The notes: generated by a model not told the origin, from the sequence alone. A DNA stretch of 38,061 nucleotides from Nocardia aobensis NBRC 100429 (GCF_000308375.1 NZ_BAFQ01000185.1:1-38061), one strand, 5' to 3'. Positions 9,166-17,055 are shown, counted from the first letter of the stretch. Program-made: numbers and translations.

Positions 9166-9956
9166 GAACCCTTGGCCGGGACGACCTGCAGGTACACCAA
9201 CGTCAGAAGCAGATTGACGAAGAAGAGCACCAGGAAGGTGATCACCACGGATTGATTCACCGCGTCACCAACACCTTTCGGTCCCCCCTTGGGATTCAAA
9301 CCTTTGTATGCGGCGATCACGCCCGCGAGCAATCCGAAGATCAGAGCCTTGAATTCACCGATCCAGAGGTCCGGGAGTTGCGCCAGCGCGGAGAACGACG
9401 CCAGGTAGGCGCCGGGAGTTCCGCCCTGCAGCAACACATTGAAGAAATATCCACCGCAGATGCCGACCACCGACACCAGGCCGTTGAGCAACAGCGCCAC
9501 CAGCATCATGCCGAGGACGCGCGGCACGACGAGACGCTGCACCGGATCGATGCCGAGCACCTCCATCGCGTCGATCTCTTCGCGGATGGTGCGGGAGCCG
9601 AGGTCGGCAGCCACGGCCGAACCCGCGGCACCGGCGATGATCAGCGCGGTGACGACGGGAGCGGCCTGCTGCACAGTTGCCAGCACACTGGTTGCGCCGG
9701 TGAACGATTCAGCACCGAGCTGCTTGATAAGTGAACCGGTCTGCAATGCCACAACGGCGCCGAACGGGATTGCCACCAGTGCGGCGGGCAGGATCGAGAC
9801 GCTCGCGATGAACCACGACTGCTCGATGAACTCGCGCCATTGGAAAGGCCGGCGCAGGGTGTTGCGTGCCACGGAAATGAGCAGTGCAAATATATTGCCG
9901 GCCTGCGCAAATCCCGACTCGACCGGAGTGCGCAGCCGTGCCAGGGGTTGATTCAC
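9162..9956 (-). CDS. yrbEA: YrbEA, MlaE-family permease subunit of the Mce importer
   Basis: A protein of 264 residues with a GTG start 11 bp after the mceG stop. It has five to six hydrophobic segments and the family motif TIREEIDAMEVLGIDPVQRLV at about 123-144. The C-terminal GLNPKGGPKGVGDAVNQSVV segment is typical of YrbE/MlaE. No good ribosome binding site precedes the GTG, so translation is probably coupled to mceG. With YrbEB it forms the permease dimer of the importer. Confidence 0.95.
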   Translation of the reverse strand: MNQPLARLRTPVESGFAQAGNIFALLISVARNTLRRPFQWREFIEQSWFIASVSILPAALVAIPFGAVVALQTGSLIKQLGAESFTGATSVLATVQQAAPVVTALIIAGAAGSAVAADLGSRTIREEIDAMEVLGIDPVQRLVVPRVLGMMLVALLLNGLVSVVGICGGYFFNVLLQGGTPGAYLASFSALAQLPDLWIGEFKALIFGLLAGVIAAYKGLNPKGGPKGVGDAVNQSVVITFLVLFFVNLLLTLVYLQVVPAKGS

Positions 9957-9967
9957 GGTTGCGTATG

Positions 9968-11056
9968 TTACCCGTTGGTTGTGTCGTGTCGCACGGTGGT
10001 GTCGTACGTGCCGCCCTGATATTGCGGAGCGTTACCCGTATACGCCGGAAGGACTTGTGTATCGCCGTTCTCTTCCATGGACTCGCGGATCGCCACCTGC
10101 GCCTGGTGCGGCAGGGTGTGCATGATCTCGAGCACGCGGCGGCGACGACGTTCCACAGCCTGGCGCACGGGCATACCCGGGGTGGCCTTCATCTGCGGGA
10201 TGATGCCCTCGACGTCCTCGGTGCCGTTGTCGTAGTGGCCGGCGTCGGCGAGCGCCTGCTCGCGCGCCATCTGGGCCTCGTCCTTCTCCTCCGACATACC
10301 GATCGGGCCGACCATGCGGCCGTTGAGGAACTGCTTGACCACCGGCTCCTCGGAGGTCAGCAGGACCTCGCGCGGGCCGAACATGACCAGCTGGCGGCGG
10401 AACAGCATGCCGATGTTGTCGGGCACGCTACGAGCCAGGTTGATGTTGTGGGTAACGATCAGAATCGTCGCGTCGATCTGCGCGTTGATGTCGATCAGCA
10501 GCTGCGACAGATAGGTCGTACGCACCGGGTCCAGACCGGAGTCGGGCTCGTCGACGAGGATGATCTGCGGGTCCAGCACCAGCGCGCGGGCCAGGCCGGC
10601 ACGCTTGCGCATACCACCGGAGATCTCGCCGGGCAGTTTGCCTTCGGCGCCGAGCAGACCCGTCAGCTCGAGCTTCTCCATCACGATCTGCTTGATCTCG
10701 GATTCGCTCTTCTTGGTGTGCTCGCGCAGCGGGAAGGCCACGTTGTCGAACAGGTTCATCGAGCCGAACAGCGCGCCGTCCTGGAACAGAACGCCGAACA
10801 ACTTGCGGATCTCGTAGAGCTCCTTGTTGGAGCAGGTGGTGATGTCGGTGCCGTCGATGTAGATCGAGCCGCGCTCGGGGCGCAGCAGACCGATCAACGA
10901 CTTCAGGAACACCGATTTACCGGTACCGGAGGGGCCGAGCAAGGCGCTGACTTCCCCCGTGGGCAGGGTCAGAGTGACATCCTGCCAAATCCGCTGGGAC
11001 CCGAAAGATTTCGTAACACCTTCGGTCCTGACCTCGACGCCCACGTCGACCTCCAT
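9968..11056 (-). CDS. mceG: MceG/Mkl, ATPase of Mce lipid importers
   Basis: A protein of 362 residues. The ATG at 11056 is preferred over an upstream in-frame start because AGAAG lies 5 nt before it and the length then matches mycobacterial Mkl (about 359). Walker A is GPSGTGKS (41-48), the signature is ISGGMRKRAG, Walker B is ILVDEPDSGLD, and the H-loop is VTHN. The C-terminal extension after about 245 (GPIGMSEEKDEAQ, then an Arg-rich segment) is characteristic of Mkl/MceG. In M. tuberculosis mkl (Rv0655c) stands apart from the mce operons and serves them all; here it directly heads one complete operon while keeping its place next to rplL. It may also energise other mce operons in the genome. 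Confidence 0.96.
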   Translation of the reverse strand: MEVDVGVEVRTEGVTKSFGSQRIWQDVTLTLPTGEVSALLGPSGTGKSVFLKSLIGLLRPERGSIYIDGTDITTCSNKELYEIRKLFGVLFQDGALFGSMNLFDNVAFPLREHTKKSESEIKQIVMEKLELTGLLGAEGKLPGEISGGMRKRAGLARALVLDPQIILVDEPDSGLDPVRTTYLSQLLIDINAQIDATILIVTHNINLARSVPDNIGMLFRRQLVMFGPREVLLTSEEPVVKQFLNGRMVGPIGMSEEKDEAQMAREQALADAGHYDNGTEDVEGIIPQMKATPGMPVRQAVERRRRRVLEIMHTLPHQAQVAIRESMEENGDTQVLPAYTGNAPQYQGGTYDTTVRHDTTNG

Positions 11057-11103
11057 ATTTCTTCTGACGAGCGCCCACGGCCGCGTCACCGTATTTCAGC
11101 GCG

Positions 11104-11119
11104 GTGTGACGCGTCACAC
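11104..11119. promoter_or_regulatory. Perfect 16-bp palindrome upstream of mceG (candidate operator)
   Basis: GTGTGACGCGTCACAC is a perfect inverted repeat 47 bp before the mceG start codon. A TACAGT hexamer on the minus strand (11132-11137) could be the -10, which would place the palindrome just downstream of the transcript start, a typical repressor position. The half-sites are too close for a CRP site (TGTGA-N4-TCACA rather than N6). The binding protein is unknown. Confidence 0.5.
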
Positions 11120-11162
11120 TGGGGTGCGGCCACTGTATCGCATGCCGCTGGTGCAGGACACC

Positions 11163-11181
11163 CTACCTGACTGGTCGGTAG
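11163..11181. promoter_or_regulatory. Imperfect inverted repeat CTACC-N9-GGTAG upstream of mceG
   Basis: The 5-bp arms are perfect, and the centre contains a GAC-N2-GTC core, a pattern common in TetR-family operators. It lies about 26 bp upstream of the candidate -10 of the mceG operon, in the -35 region or just beyond. Could be a second control site or chance. Confidence 0.25.
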
Positions 11182-11239
11182 AAATGTCGGCGGTAATGAG
11201 CCGGTCGCGACAGTTCACAACATTCACCACGAATATGCG

Positions 11240-11273
11240 AAAAGGGCGGCCCCGCAACGGGACCGCCCTTTTC
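11240..11273 (-). terminator. Rho-independent terminator after rplL
   Basis: Stem AAAGGGCGG pairs with CCGCCCTTT around a further GC stem. On the minus strand it ends in TTTTCG. It lies about 20 bp after the rplL stop and separates the ribosomal genes from the mceG-mce operon. Confidence 0.85.
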
Positions 11274-11291
11274 CGGACTCGATTACCGCAA

Positions 11292-11672
11292 TTACTTGAC
11301 GGAAACCTTCGCGCCGGCCTCTTCCAGCTTGGCCTTGGCGGCGTCGGCGGCGTCCTTGGCGACCTTCTCCAGGATCGGCTTCGGGGCACCCTCGACCAGG
11401 TCCTTGGCTTCCTTCAGGCCCAGGCCGGAGACGATCTCACGCACGACCTTGATGACCTGGATCTTCTTGTCGCCGGCACCCTCGAGGATGACGTCGAACT
11501 CGTCCTGCTCCTCGGCGGCCTCGGCCGGAGCAGCGGCGCCACCGACAGCGGCGACGGCGACCGGAGCGGCGGCGGTGACCTCGAACTTCTCCTCGAACTT
11601 CTTGACGAAGTCCGAGAGCTCCAGCAGGGTCATGTTGCCGATGGTCTCGAGCAGCTCGTCCACGTTGGCCAT
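11292..11672 (-). CDS. rplL: 50S ribosomal protein L7/L12
   Basis: A protein of 126 residues beginning MANVDELLETIGNMTLLELSDF. The ATG at 11672 has AGGAAA 7 nt upstream. An N-terminal dimerisation domain (1-30) is joined by an Ala-rich hinge (about 33-55) to the C-terminal domain, which has the conserved factor-binding segment KIQVIKVVREIVSGLGLKEAKDLVE. It forms the flexible stalk that recruits translation GTPases. Cotranscribed with rplJ 72 bp upstream and followed by a strong terminator. Confidence 0.98.
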   Translation of the reverse strand: MANVDELLETIGNMTLLELSDFVKKFEEKFEVTAAAPVAVAAVGGAAAPAEAAEEQDEFDVILEGAGDKKIQVIKVVREIVSGLGLKEAKDLVEGAPKPILEKVAKDAADAAKAKLEEAGAKVSVK

Positions 11673-11744
11673 GGTGTTTCCTTTCGGTTCATCCCGCATC
11701 GGCGGGAAAAGAGTATGGAGGTTTGTCGACTTGTCCGGGTCGGC

Positions 11745-12299
11745 TTATTCGGCGTCGGCGGCCGGGGCCGCTTCGGCACCGCCCGCGGCGCGCTGCTTGT
11801 CCTCGAGCGCGGCGAACAGGCGAACCACCTGGCCGGCCGGCGCGGCGAACAGGCCGGCCGCCTTGGTCAGGTTGCCCTTCATGGCGCCGGCCAGCTTGGA
11901 CAGCAGCACCTCGCGCGACTCCAGGTCGGCGATGCGCTCGACCTCGGAGACCGACAGCGCGGCGCCGTCCATGTAGCCGCCCTTGATGACCAGCGCCTTG
12001 TTGTCCTTGGCGAAGGTCTTGAGGGCCTTGGCGGCGTCGACCGGCTCACCGGTGATGAAGGTGATCGCGGTCGGACCGACGAACAAGTCATCCAGGCCTT
12101 CGACGCCCGCCTCGGCGGCCGCACGCTTGACCAGGGTGTTCTTGGCGACGGAGTAGGTGGCATTGCTGCCCAGCGCACGACGCAGCTGGGTGAGGCTGCC
12201 GACCGACAGACCACGGTATTCCGTGATCACAGTGGCCGTAGCACTCTTGAACTGCTCGGTGATCTCCGCGACCGCGGTGACCTTCTCTGGTTTCGCCAT
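11745..12299 (-). CDS. rplJ: 50S ribosomal protein L10
   Basis: A protein of 184 residues starting MAKPEKVTAVAEITEQFKSA. The ATG at 12299 follows AGAGAGGAGG, and the longer open frame upstream lies in the untranslated leader. The N-terminal RNA-binding domain contains TEYRGLSVGSLTQLRRALG, and a C-terminal helix (about 135-170) binds L7/L12 dimers, followed by an Ala/Glu-rich tail. L10 anchors the stalk and, with L7/L12, represses its own synthesis through the mRNA leader upstream in most bacteria. Confidence 0.98.
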   Translation of the reverse strand: MAKPEKVTAVAEITEQFKSATATVITEYRGLSVGSLTQLRRALGSNATYSVAKNTLVKRAAAEAGVEGLDDLFVGPTAITFITGEPVDAAKALKTFAKDNKALVIKGGYMDGAALSVSEVERIADLESREVLLSKLAGAMKGNLTKAAGLFAAPAGQVVRLFAALEDKQRAAGGAEAAPAADAE

Positions 12300-12389
12300 A
12301 CTTCGCCTCCTCTCTGGATGGTCGGTTCTGCGATGAACTACCGACTCGCGGAGGCTGGACCCGGGGAGGCTACGTCGACCCGGCGACAA

Positions 12390-12560
12390 AGCAAACGCCC
12401 CGGACGCAGAGTGGTCCCGGGGCGCACAAGAAACTCGACATGAGCACTCGGCTCACATGTCGTCCCTCACCTCGGCTCTCCCTGCGTGGGCCGCCGGCAA
12501 TATCGCCGGACCTTCGACTGCCTGACGGCAGCAACCAACGGTCTTCGGTAGAACGATTGG
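12390..12560 (-). ncRNA. L10 (rplJL) mRNA leader with attenuator
   Basis: This covers most of the 430-base gap between rplA and rplJ. On the minus strand, the 12480-12555 part carries paired segments resembling the L10-leader fold (CCGAAGACCGTTGGTTGCTG, CCGGCGATATTGCCGG, then CCCACGCAGGG). Next come a hairpin at 12436-12462 (CGACATG..CATGTCG with one bulge) and a terminator-like hairpin at 12396-12424 (CGCCCCGG/CCGGGGCG) ending in TTTGCTTTG. The arrangement suggests that L10-L7/L12 bound to the leader adjusts attenuation or translation of rplJL. Recognition is by eye; a covariance-model search would settle it. Confidence 0.7.
12396..12424 (-). terminator. Attenuator hairpin in the rplJ leader
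   Basis: A perfect 8-bp GC stem (CGCCCCGG with CCGGGGCG, 13-nt loop) followed on the minus strand by TTTGCTTTG. It sits about 95 nt before the rplJ start codon and inside the leader, so it probably acts as a conditional terminator. Confidence 0.65.
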
Positions 12561-12594
12561 GGGTGATCACCGAACTGGTCGGCGACCGTAGAAC

Positions 12595-12623
12595 AGAATA
12601 GCGGATGAGCAGCTGAAACCCAA
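12595..12623 (-). promoter_or_regulatory. Candidate rplJL promoter
   Basis: Minus strand: TTGGGT (12618-12623), 17 nt, TATTCT (12595-12600). Transcription would start near 12588 and give a leader of about 290 nt before rplJ, which fits the leader structures and the terminator that ends rplA upstream. Confidence 0.5.
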
Positions 12624-12670
12624 AATCGGCCGTCTTTTCCGGCCTCTGCTCCGCCGCGACTCCCGGAATG

Positions 12671-12708
12671 CCGAAGGGCCGGCGGGGAAACCCCTACCGG
12701 CCCTTCGG
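12671..12708 (-). terminator. Terminator hairpin after rplA
   Basis: A 12-bp perfect stem CCGAAGGGCCGG/CCGGCCCTTCGG whose loop holds a nested GGGG-AAA-CCCC stem. It lies 22 bp after the rplA stop. The trailing T-run is weak. It separates the rplKA and rplJL transcripts. Confidence 0.75.
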
Positions 12709-12729
12709 TATTCGAAAGCTACCTACGCC

Positions 12730-13443
12730 TTACGCGTCCTCTTCGGTGAGGTTGCGGGTGCGGTTCGGGTCCACCGGGATGCCCGGTCCGGTGTTCGTCG
12801 AAATCGTCACCTTCTTGACGTAGCGGCCCTTGGCGGTCGACGGCTTCACACGCAGGATCTCCTCCAGCGCGGCGCCGTAGTTCTCGACCAGCTTCTTCTC
12901 GTCGAAGGAGGCCTTGCCGATCACGAAGTGCAGGTTGGCCTGCTTGTCGACGCGGAAGTTGATCTTGCCGCCCTTGATCTCGTTGACGGCCTTGGTCACA
13001 TCGGTGGTGACCGTGCCCGTCTTCGGGTTCGGCATCAGGCCGCGGGGGCCCAGCACACGCGCGATGCGACCGACCTTGGCCATCTGGTCCGGGGTGGCGA
13101 TCGCGGCGTCGAAGTCCAGCCAGCCGCCCTGGATGCGCTCGATCAGATCCTCGGCGCCGACAGCGTCCGCACCGGCGGCCTCGGCCTCGGCGGCCTTCTC
13201 GCCGGCCGCGAACACGATGACGCGCGCGGTCTTACCGGTGCCGTGCGGCAGGTTGACGGTGCCGCGGACCATCTGGTCGGCCTTGCGCGGGTCGACGCCC
13301 AGACGAACGGCGACCTCGACGGTCGCGTCGGTCTTCGTGGTCGAGGTCTCCTTCGCCAGCCGGGTGGCCGACAGCGGAGAGTAGAGCTGGTCGCGGTCGA
13401 CCTTGGCGGCCGCCTCGAGATAAGCCTTGCTTCGTTTTGCCAT
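12730..13443 (-). CDS. rplA: 50S ribosomal protein L1
   Basis: A protein of 237 residues starting MAKRSKAYLEAAAKVDRDQLY. The L1 signature region KVGRIARVLGPRGLMPNPKTGTV is at about 120-145. It binds 23S rRNA at the mobile L1 stalk and usually also represses the L11 operon mRNA. It lies about 93 bp downstream of rplK in the same direction. Full length for the family, no anomalies. Confidence 0.98.
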   Translation of the reverse strand: MAKRSKAYLEAAAKVDRDQLYSPLSATRLAKETSTTKTDATVEVAVRLGVDPRKADQMVRGTVNLPHGTGKTARVIVFAAGEKAAEAEAAGADAVGAEDLIERIQGGWLDFDAAIATPDQMAKVGRIARVLGPRGLMPNPKTGTVTTDVTKAVNEIKGGKINFRVDKQANLHFVIGKASFDEKKLVENYGAALEEILRVKPSTAKGRYVKKVTISTNTGPGIPVDPNRTRNLTEEDA

Positions 13444-13536
13444 GATTCTCTGTCCTGTTCGTAAGTCAGAAGTGGTTGTCGGGACTGGCCGTCCCTCCCA
13501 CGCACATTCCGCCGGTCACCGGCGGAGACGGGACCG

Positions 13537-13971
13537 TCAGTCGGCGACGGTGATACCCATCGAGCGAGCGGTACCCGCGATGATCTTGGCCGCCTGATCG
13601 ATGTCGTTGGCGTTCAGATCTTCCTGCTTGGTCTTGGCGATCTCCCGGACCTGATCCATGGTGACCGTGGCGACCTTGTTGCGGTGCGGCTCGGCGGAGC
13701 CCTTCTGCACACCGGCGGCCTTGAGCAGCAGCTTGGCGGCGGGCGGAGTCTTCAGCTTGAAGTCGAACGAGCGGTCTTCGTAGACCGTGATCTCGACCGG
13801 GATGACGTTGCCACGCTGCGACTCGGTCGCCGCGTTGTACGCCTTGCAGAACTCCATGATGTTGACGCCGTGCTGACCCAGCGCGGGGCCGACCGGCGGA
13901 GCCGGGTTGGCCGCACCAGCCTGGATCTGGAGCTTGATGAGCCCGGCGACCTTCTTCTTCTTGGGGGGCAT
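13537..13971 (-). CDS. rplK: 50S ribosomal protein L11
   Basis: A protein of 144 residues with the N-terminal PPKKKKVAGLIKLQI segment and the Pro-rich linker PAPPVGPALGQHGVNIMEFC that joins the two domains. The C-terminal domain binds the GTPase-associated region of 23S rRNA; L11 is also needed for RelA-type stringent-response activation and is the site of thiopeptide action. GGAAAGAAAG precedes the ATG. Part of the secE-nusG-rplK-rplA series. Confidence 0.98.
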   Translation of the reverse strand: MPPKKKKVAGLIKLQIQAGAANPAPPVGPALGQHGVNIMEFCKAYNAATESQRGNVIPVEITVYEDRSFDFKLKTPPAAKLLLKAAGVQKGSAEPHRNKVATVTMDQVREIAKTKQEDLNANDIDQAAKIIAGTARSMGITVAD

Positions 13972-14041
13972 CTTTCTTTCCTTGGTTTAGGTTCCTTACG
14001 GACTTCCGTAAGCCTGTCCCGGGGCGCGAACCCCGGAAATC

Positions 14042-14866
14042 TCAGATCTTCGCGACCTGCGTGAACGCGAGTTCGACCGGGGTCTCGCGACCGAAGATCG
14101 ACACCAGCACCTTCAGCTTCTGCTGTTCGGCGTTGACCTCGGAGATGCTGGCCGGCAGCGTCGCGAACGGCCCGTCCATCACGGTGACCGATTCGCCGAC
14201 CTCGAAGTCGACCTCGATGGCCGGCTTGGCCGCGGCCTCGGTGACGGTCTCCGACGTGGACGCGGCGGCGCCCGCCGCGGCGGCAGCCGGCTTCTTCTGC
14301 TGCTGCTCGGCCGGGACCAGGAACTTCACCACGTCGTTGATCGTCAGCGGCGACGGACGGGAGGTGGCGCCGACGAATCCGGTGACGCCGGGGGTGTTGC
14401 GGACCGCGCCCCACGACTCGTCGTTGAGATCCATCCGGACCAGGATGTAGCCGGGCAGCACCTTGCGCTGCACGTTCTTGCGCTGGCCGTTCTTGATCTC
14501 GGTGACCTGCTCCGTCGGCACCTCGACCTGGAAGATGTAGTCCTCGAGGCCCAGGTTCTGCACGCGGGTCTCGAGGTTGGTCTTCACCTTGTTCTCGTAA
14601 CCGGCGTAGGAGTGGATGACGTACCAGTCACCGGGGGCGCGACGCAGCGCGGCCTTCATCTCGGCGACGGGGTCGGCGGGCTCTTCCGGTGCCGCGGGCT
14701 CCGCGGGTGCGTCGGTCTCGGACTCGTCGGTGTCGGTGGTGCCGCCCTCGACTTCGCCGGAGGACGCCTCGGTACCGTCCGAGACGGTCGCCTCGTCGAC
14801 GGCCGTCTCCGCCGCCTCGTCGTCGACCGGGAACTCGTCGGTTGTGCCGTTCTCCGGGGTGCTCAC
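14042..14866 (-). CDS. nusG: Transcription termination/antitermination factor NusG
   Basis: A protein of 274 residues from a GTG at 14866, which has AGGAAG about 10 nt upstream; a second GTG at 14902 would add 12 residues but has no visible binding site. An acidic, Asp/Glu/Thr-rich N-terminal extension (about 1-75) precedes the NGN domain (DWYVIHSYAGYENKVKTNLE through VTGFVGA). An Ala/Gln/Lys-rich linker (about 195-225) separates this from the KOW domain (EVGESVTVMDGPFATLPASISEV to C-terminus). Acidic extension and Ala-rich linker are usual for actinobacterial NusG. It binds RNA polymerase and links it to Rho or the ribosome. Confidence 0.97.
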   Translation of the reverse strand: MSTPENGTTDEFPVDDEAAETAVDEATVSDGTEASSGEVEGGTTDTDESETDAPAEPAAPEEPADPVAEMKAALRRAPGDWYVIHSYAGYENKVKTNLETRVQNLGLEDYIFQVEVPTEQVTEIKNGQRKNVQRKVLPGYILVRMDLNDESWGAVRNTPGVTGFVGATSRPSPLTINDVVKFLVPAEQQQKKPAAAAAGAAASTSETVTEAAAKPAIEVDFEVGESVTVMDGPFATLPASISEVNAEQQKLKVLVSIFGRETPVELAFTQVAKI

Positions 14867-15006
14867 TGGGCACTCGCTTCCTGTGTCGTCACGTACATCC
14901 ACTACGCCGGAGGTGAATCCGGCTTATGGTTTCCGTCCTCGCTCGGCGGACGGCCGGCAGCGCCCACGGGTCACTCCGCAGGCTCCGCTCCTGACGCACC
15001 GGTCAG

Positions 15007-15420
15007 CTAGCCGAACAGCCAGTTGACACCCTTGATGAACGCCAGGTCCAACCCGCTGATGAACGCGACCATGAAGATCACGAACACCAGGACAACGCTC
15101 GTATAGGTGACCATCTGCTTGCGGTTGGGCCAGATCACCTTGCGCAGTTCCGCGATGACTTCCCGCAGGAACTTCACCAGGCGCTTGAAGGGATTGCCCC
15201 GACCGCGTTCGGCGGTCTTCTTACCCGCCGACTTGGACGCCTTGCGCGATGCCGAATCCGAGCTGCCGCCACGGTCGATCGTGGCGACGGAGCCGGTGTC
15301 CGAGGAGGATCCGACGCGAGCCCGGCGAGTCGACCGCTTACCACTCGGCCGGCTGACCGCAGCGGTGTCTTCGTCATCGGCGGCATGCGCGCCGTGGCGA
15401 ATGTCCCGCTCGTCGCTCAC
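15007..15420 (-). CDS. secE: Preprotein translocase subunit SecE
   Basis: A protein of 137 residues. The GTG at 15420 follows GAGAGAGG; the longer open frame runs back through the tRNA-Trp gene and is not real. A long Ser/Arg/Lys-rich N-terminal extension (1-75) precedes the amphipathic SecE segment (FLREVIAELRKVIWPNRKQM) and one membrane helix at about 105-125. SecE clamps SecY in the Sec channel. Its place between tRNA-Trp and nusG is conserved in actinobacteria. Confidence 0.96.
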   Translation of the reverse strand: MSDERDIRHGAHAADDEDTAAVSRPSGKRSTRRARVGSSSDTGSVATIDRGGSSDSASRKASKSAGKKTAERGRGNPFKRLVKFLREVIAELRKVIWPNRKQMVTYTSVVLVFVIFMVAFISGLDLAFIKGVNWLFG

Positions 15421-15451
15421 GTGAACCCTCTCTCGTCGCTGGCATCCAGTG

Positions 15452-15524
<73 letters not shown>

Positions 15525-15764
15525 TCGGCTGGAATCGCAATGTCATCCAGCACGGTGCTTATTCAGTTGTGCCAACCCGGGGCCACACAACACGCGCGCC
15601 GCTCCGCCGGTGTGCCGGCCCCGGCGGTCACCCGCCCGGAACCAGCCCCTCAGAGCAGCGCGCAGTGGCTGGCGACCCCAGAAATCCGAGTGTACGTTAC
15701 CGCCCCGGCGGATAGCCAATCGGGCCGTCAGCCACCGCGAAGCGGCTTGCCGGCCCGCCGACCA

Positions 15765-16841
15765 TCATGCCAGCTGCACCGTCGCGGTCGCACGTCCGAA
15801 AATTTTCCGGCCGCCGGATTTGGCGACGATCGCGATCACGGCGGTGTGGTTCTCCGGGTCCACCGACTTCACCTTGCCGGTGTATTCGACCTCGGCCGGG
15901 TGGTCGCCGGCCACGTAGACCGGGCTGGTGAAGCGCACGTTGTATTCCTTCACCGCGCCCGGATCACCGAGCCAGGAGGTGACGAATCCGCCGCCCAGGC
16001 CCATGGTCAGCATGCCGTGCGCGACGACGTTGTCCAGGCCTGCGAGCGCGACGACCTCGTCGCTCCAGTGGATCGGGTTCGCGTCACCGGAGACGCCCGC
16101 GTAGTTCACCAGATCGCCGCGGGTGAGCCGGACGGTGCGGGCCGGCAGTTCGTCGCCGACGGCCACGCTGTCGAACGAGCGCGTGTGCTTGCTGACCGTG
16201 ACCTCGGGAACGGTGGTCACCGGCACCGGGGGCGCCGTGATGGGCGGCTCGGCGGTCGGGCGGTCGGGCGCCTCCGCCATGCCGTGCATGAGGATGTTGC
16301 GGACCGCGTCGGCGATATTGGGATCGACGTCACCGCCGCTGCGGCCGACCAGGGTGGTGTACGTGGTGAGCACCAGTTCGTCGTTCTGCGCCGTGACGAT
16401 GTTCTTGGTGACGATGATGTCGCCGCCGAAGGCCTGCCGGAACGAGTGCAGGTAGACGTCACAGGTGAGCTGGTCGCCGACCCGGATCGGACGATGGAAT
16501 TCCAGGATCTGGTCGGTCTGCATGATCTGGCTCAGGTCGTAACCCGTGACGACCTGTTCGAACAGCTTGCGCTGGGCCAGGATGCCGACCAGGGAGATGA
16601 ACGTCACCGGTGCGACCAGTCCGTCGTGGCCGTACTCGCGGGCGACGCTCTCGTCCCAGTGCACGGGGTGATAGTCCTGCACCGCGCGTGCGTATTCGCG
16701 CACCTTCTCGCGGCCGACCTCGTAGTAGTCGTCGACGCGGTAGTGGTGTCCGACCATGGCGGCGGCGTGGGCCGACGGGTCGAACGGTGCACTGTCGGCG
16801 TTCTGCGCGGCCACGGCATCGGTTCCGGTGTTGATTGTCAC
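15765..16841 (-). CDS. hadAB: Fused (3R)-hydroxyacyl-ACP dehydratase HadA-HadB
   Basis: A protein of 358 residues made of two hot-dog/MaoC-like halves. Residues about 28-180 match HadA (GHHYRVDDYYEVGREKVREYA; VTKNIVTAQNDELVLTTYTTLVGR), and about 220-358 match HadB (SGDANPIHWSDEVVALAGLDNVVAHGML). A Pro/Val/Thr-rich linker at about 188-215 joins them. HadB carries the catalytic pair Asp253 and His258. The HadA half also shows D-x4-H (Asp56, His61), where mycobacterial HadA as I recall it has neither. In M. tuberculosis hadA, hadB and hadC are separate genes between rpmG2 and tRNA-Trp; here hadA and hadB are one gene and hadC is absent. Role: dehydration step of FAS-II elongation of mycolic acid chains. 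The GTG at 16841 has no strong ribosome binding site. Confidence 0.95.
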   Translation of the reverse strand: MTINTGTDAVAAQNADSAPFDPSAHAAAMVGHHYRVDDYYEVGREKVREYARAVQDYHPVHWDESVAREYGHDGLVAPVTFISLVGILAQRKLFEQVVTGYDLSQIMQTDQILEFHRPIRVGDQLTCDVYLHSFRQAFGGDIIVTKNIVTAQNDELVLTTYTTLVGRSGGDVDPNIADAVRNILMHGMAEAPDRPTAEPPITAPPVPVTTVPEVTVSKHTRSFDSVAVGDELPARTVRLTRGDLVNYAGVSGDANPIHWSDEVVALAGLDNVVAHGMLTMGLGGGFVTSWLGDPGAVKEYNVRFTSPVYVAGDHPAEVEYTGKVKSVDPENHTAVIAIVAKSGGRKIFGRATATVQLA

Positions 16842-16912
16842 GGAGAGTTGAGTCCCTATCTGACTCCGCTACCGGGAGTCTGCGGAGCGTGAAACTACCG
16901 CAAGTACAGCAA

Positions 16913-16946
16913 ATGCCGGAGCGGGTCGGGAAACCTGCTCCGGCAT
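16913..16946 (-). terminator. Terminator hairpin between rpmG and hadAB
   Basis: A perfect 10-bp stem ATGCCGGAGC/GCTCCGGCAT with a 14-nt loop, followed on the minus strand by TTTGCTG. It ends the rpmG transcript, so hadAB should have its own promoter in the 70 bp before its start. Confidence 0.65.
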
Positions 16947-17055
16947 GAGGTGCTGCATGGGTCGGCGCGGTCCACGAATATCCGGGAAGGTCATCGACAG
17001 ACCTCCCTGGATCCGGGCGCCGACTTCGCGCGCGGCAGCGTGCACGCGATGAGAT

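Noticed and set aside
11104..11119. The mceG palindrome as a CRP/Cmr binding site
   Set aside because: The TGTGA and TCACA halves are separated by 4 nt instead of the 6 that a CRP site needs.
14042..14866. Ala-rich insertion between the NGN and KOW domains of NusG as a novelty
   Set aside because: Mycobacterial NusG has a similar Ala-rich linker, so it is typical of the group.
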